From Dryococelus australis (taxonomy: Eukaryota > Arthropoda > Insecta > Phasmatodea > Phasmatidae), in NCBI GenBank assembly GCA_029891345.1, contig CM057009.1, forward strand, positions 300,925,466 to 300,989,465: DNA of 64,000 bases. The letters run 5' to 3'. Position 1 is the first letter of the stretch. Every line of letters starts with the position of its first letter. The position numbers were made by a program, and so were the translations under genes. Shown piece by piece: positions 61,608-64,000 of this stretch. The notes beneath the pieces are model-generated. The model worked only from the letters and a program-made list of their open reading frames with translations. It was not told where the DNA came from and searched no databases.

Positions 61608-62345
61608 TTAATATGGTTTCTTTCGCTCATTGTTGAGAATTTCTAACCTGGATTGCCCTCGTATTTTCTTTTTAAGGTAATATAAGCTGGATGACACCTG
61701 TTTTAGTACTACAGCAGGACCATTCCTGTGGTGCATAAACTTTCGAGTCAGGCCGATCTCGCTTATGGGGGTGTAAATCAACAACTCCTGGCCTGGCTGG
61801 TACTCAACAACCCTACATTGGGTATCGTAATGCTGCTTTGCCCTCTCTTGCTGTTCTCGAATGTTCTCGACTGCTTGCCTCTGGAGCACATTACACATTC
61901 TTTGCAGTTGCTTGTTCTCCACCTAGTCAACCTTCTAATTGAGGCAGATCTCTGAGGGCAAGATGGGTTCATGCCCATATACAAGCATGAATGGACTGAA
62001 CACTTTACTTTCCTACCTACTAATATTATAAGCAAATTTGACCAGGGGAGTCTCTGATCCTTATCCCTTTGGTTAATGGACACATATTATGGCATCAGAG
62101 TTGTCAGGGTGGCATGCAACCTTTATACAGCTCCATTACATTGAGGGCGATAAACTGATATTATTGTCCCCTGTACATCCATCAGTTGCAAAAGCTCATG
62201 AACTACTGCTGAGCTTAAAACTTATCCCCTATCACTTAAGTTGATCCTGGTATGGAATGCCTACAGATTACGTTTTCCAAAAGAAATTGTGCTTCTTCCT
62301 AGGCAGTCTCTGCAGGTACAACTCAAGTCTTTGCCCACCTCGTAC
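61608..62345 (-). pseudogene. pol: Integrase core and C-terminal region
   Basis: The left 104-codon frame ends pol. It includes RAKQHYDTQCRVVEYQPGQ, the conserved helix and loop before the C-terminal domain, and RKFMHHRNGPAVVLKQVSS, a typical GPxxV segment. To the right, VYGHEPILPSEI and an SDRG-type second catalytic segment with a YRPQCNGAV stretch are seen in other frames. The sequence is of the gypsy/mdg1 branch, distinct from families A and B. It is broken. It lies directly upstream of the env-like region on the same strand. Confidence 0.82.
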
Positions 62346-62349
62346 CAAA

Positions 62350-62467
62350 ATCCATACATGTAAGATTCTCAGCAGTGTGGTGACTGGGAAACACCCCTGA
62401 CGACCATCTACCATAAGTTTATTGTGTCACCTTTTTGTCTAGTCTTGTGTCTCACCCGACGAAGTCA
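62350..62467 (+). mobile_element. Family B 5' LTR end
   Basis: GTGACTGGGAA, ACCATAAGTTTATTGTGTCA and TGTCTCACCCGACG align in order with the end of the LTR at 1-822 (GTGATTGGGAA, ATTTGTGTCA, TGTCTCACCCGACG). It ends TCA at 62467, followed by the family leader. Similarity fades left of 62350. Confidence 0.75.
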
Positions 62468-62533
62468 ATTAGCATTCCCAAATGGGGCACGTGTGTTCAT
62501 CCGCATCGCGCAATCCACGTCAACCGCGTCAAA

Positions 62534-63648
62534 ATGGCGGACACCGCATCTGATCATACGCGAGGAGGCCTCAAGAATTCCGTGTTGGCAAACACGACAC
62601 CCGCGATCGCGAACTACTTCGACATGCCAGTCGAATAATGTGTACATTTTGGCAGATTGAGTAGAGTGAATGTGTTTGCTGAAAATTCATGGGATCAACC
62701 GTTATGCCAATATAGTCCGATATCGCTTCTATGCCGTCAGTACCACGCCTGTGCACGCACACTGAATGTAACAGGCAGGGAACAAAGTGGGCATAGTGCT
62801 AGCAGTGCAAATGGGACTCACATTTGCAATGCATACGGACCAAAGAGTATACCACCTTCCACGATGGTGTCATAAACTGTGACAAGTGCCATAAGATGAA
62901 CTTTGAAGAGATTGCGCCACCGACGGTACCAGAGGTGAAGCTCACGCTGCCACCGGTAGTTGTAAAGTAGATGCCACAGGCACAAACGGCCCAGATCCTA
63001 ACGTACTTTTACCAACTTTTGCGGGACATGATGCAGAGGACCCAGGCACATTTTTAGCGGTATGTGAGGAGAATTTGCACCAACATCGCGTACACTGTAA
63101 GGACTGAATGGAGGTCACCGCGAACAGGTTGAGTGGAACAGCTGCCACGTGATGGAATTTAGTCAGAGAATATAGTGTGACATGGGAGAAGTTTTGCAAC
63201 CGGCTACTGGGCACGTTTGACACAGATGGAAATACCATCCAGGTCCTAGCTCAGCTGTTACATAAGCAGCAACTCTAGCACAAAGGGATTGATGAGTTCA
63301 TTTAATGGAAACTAGGCCTGTACAAAGGCTTGAACACCAGCCAACCTACCCGCGGAGTAATAGAAATAATTGTCACTTTGTCAAAACCGGACATTAGGCC
63401 ATTGTCGCACGAAGCCAGCTGGGAGAGTGTGACACTCTTAACGCGAGGGGCACGTGCCTACGAATGAGTTAAGGAGGCGGAACAAAGATAACAAGTGCTC
63501 TACAGACACTGTGAATCCCAACCGCCTGTACCCCCCGCTGCCTGTACCCTCCAAGATAGCTATTGATGACATGCGATTGCACCGCCTGTCAGGCTGATTA
63601 CTGTAGCAGGCCACTGTAGCAGGAAAGTCCACTCGCGACATGCACATG
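62534..63648 (+). pseudogene. gag: Gag region, family B
   Basis: Starts ATGGCGGACACCGCATCTGA, the same start as the minus-strand family B copy. A CVHFGRLSRVNVFAENSWDQ segment follows, equivalent to the early cysteine unit of the other copies. Pieces of a capsid-like region around 63000-63450 and an Arg-rich region before protease are spread over all three frames. In life gag would form the particle. It is strongly broken. The start was chosen by agreement with the other copy. Confidence 0.65.
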
Positions 63649-63649
63649 A

Positions 63650-64000
63650 ATGTTACAACTGAGTGACAGTACCGTACGTGCGTTAAGGGTTAATATTGAA
63701 GTGGAGGGGAAAAAAGTGATCGCCATGATACACACTGCAGCAAGCCACAATTTTGTACATAAGGGATTTATACAGGCTATCACAATGAGAGTGCCGCCAC
63801 GTCACCTACAGTTTGCCACCACAAATCAACGGGGTGAGGCAAGGAGTGTGATGCACGTGACAGTGGGGGTACGTGAACTCTGTACCTAGTGTGAAGTCTA
63901 CATTGTGCCAGAAATGTGCGAGGAGATGATACTTGGGTTACTATGGTTGATTGACAACCAAGCCGTAATCGAACCACATTTTGACTGTCTGCACATGGGG
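63650..64000 (+). pseudogene. pol: Protease remnant, family B, cut by window end
   Basis: The 79-codon frame 63650-63889 reads RALRVNIEVEGKKVIAMIHT and SHNFVHKGFIQAITMRVPPR, matching the family B protease at 18672-18400 almost residue for residue. A further MILGLLWLIDNQAVIEPH segment near 63930 gives the ILG motif. It is a retropepsin for Gag-Pol processing in an otherwise broken copy. The reverse transcriptase is expected just beyond the window. Confidence 0.85.

Larger units (their letters stand above)
59069..62345 (-). mobile_element. Errantivirus-like Ty3/gypsy fossil (pol end and env)
   Basis: On the minus strand the order is integrase (62345-61608), env-like region (about 61550-59590), a non-coding stretch, and a purine-rich tract. 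This is the arrangement of insect gypsy-type errantiviruses. The 5' part is absent where a family B sequence begins on the right. It is broken by numerous interruptions, most of them in env, and appears old. Confidence 0.72.
62350..64000 (+). mobile_element. Ty3/gypsy family B copy, plus strand, cut by window end
   Basis: Begins with the last part of an LTR (about 62350-62467) and the leader, then gag and protease, and runs off the window. It is closely related in layout and sequence to the 17.2-19.5 kb fragment. It is broken many times in gag. It borders an errantivirus-like integrase fossil on its left. Only the end of the 5' LTR is present. Confidence 0.82.

Overview
The window is AT-rich, intron-like eukaryotic DNA packed with transposable elements in various stages of decay. 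Its insect-type Ty3/gypsy families (one with an errantivirus-like env region), Ty1/copia and Tc1-like remnants, a tRNA-derived SINE and long AT-rich unique stretches suggest an arthropod, most likely an insect with a large genome. The species cannot be told from the sequence. No bacterial genes, rRNA, true tRNA, CRISPR array or intact multi-domain gene was found.

Host signal is sparse. Two short open segments on the + strand, 13304-13355 and 28397-28483, have convincing splice borders and compatible phase. Together they suggest a host gene whose roughly 15 kb intron has a GC-AG border and holds most of the left-hand transposon load. A less certain short intron-like unit lies at 47022-47524.

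Layout: (1) 1-822, end of a family B LTR. (2) 4.4-7.6 kb, minus-strand gag-protease fossil, family C. (3) 11.9-12.3 kb, transposase-like fossil, then 13.9-14.6 kb, Tc1-like fossil. (4) 17.2-21.6 kb, a minus-strand family B fragment facing a plus-strand integrase fragment. (5) 23.9-25.1 kb, an unrecognised GC-richer block with a perfect hairpin. (6) 25.8-27.7 kb, copy 1 of a dispersed repeat carrying a foldback arm pair, next to another integrase fossil. (7) 30.3-31.1 kb, the 3' end of a copia element with its LTR. (8) 33304-42096, a family A Ty3/gypsy element with both LTRs and a 4-bp target-site duplication. (9) 42.5-46.5 kb, family D gag-pol fossil. (10) 50184-52119, a family B solo LTR with its 4-bp duplication. 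(11) 52.5-53.6 kb, a SINE and copy 2 of the dispersed repeat. (12) 57168-57889, a TIR element with an 8-bp duplication. (13) 59.1-62.3 kb, a minus-strand errantivirus-like integrase plus env fossil. (14) 62.35 kb to the window end, a plus-strand family B gag-protease fossil.

Families A and B share LTR ends (TGA...TCA), several LTR blocks and the sequence just after the 5' LTR, so they are sister lineages. Family A carries a PHD-finger-like C4HC3 cluster where gag is expected, and other gag regions here are also cysteine-rich at their start. All retroelement reading frames are broken. Coordinates of non-coding elements come from eye alignment and are approximate unless terminal dinucleotides and duplications are cited.
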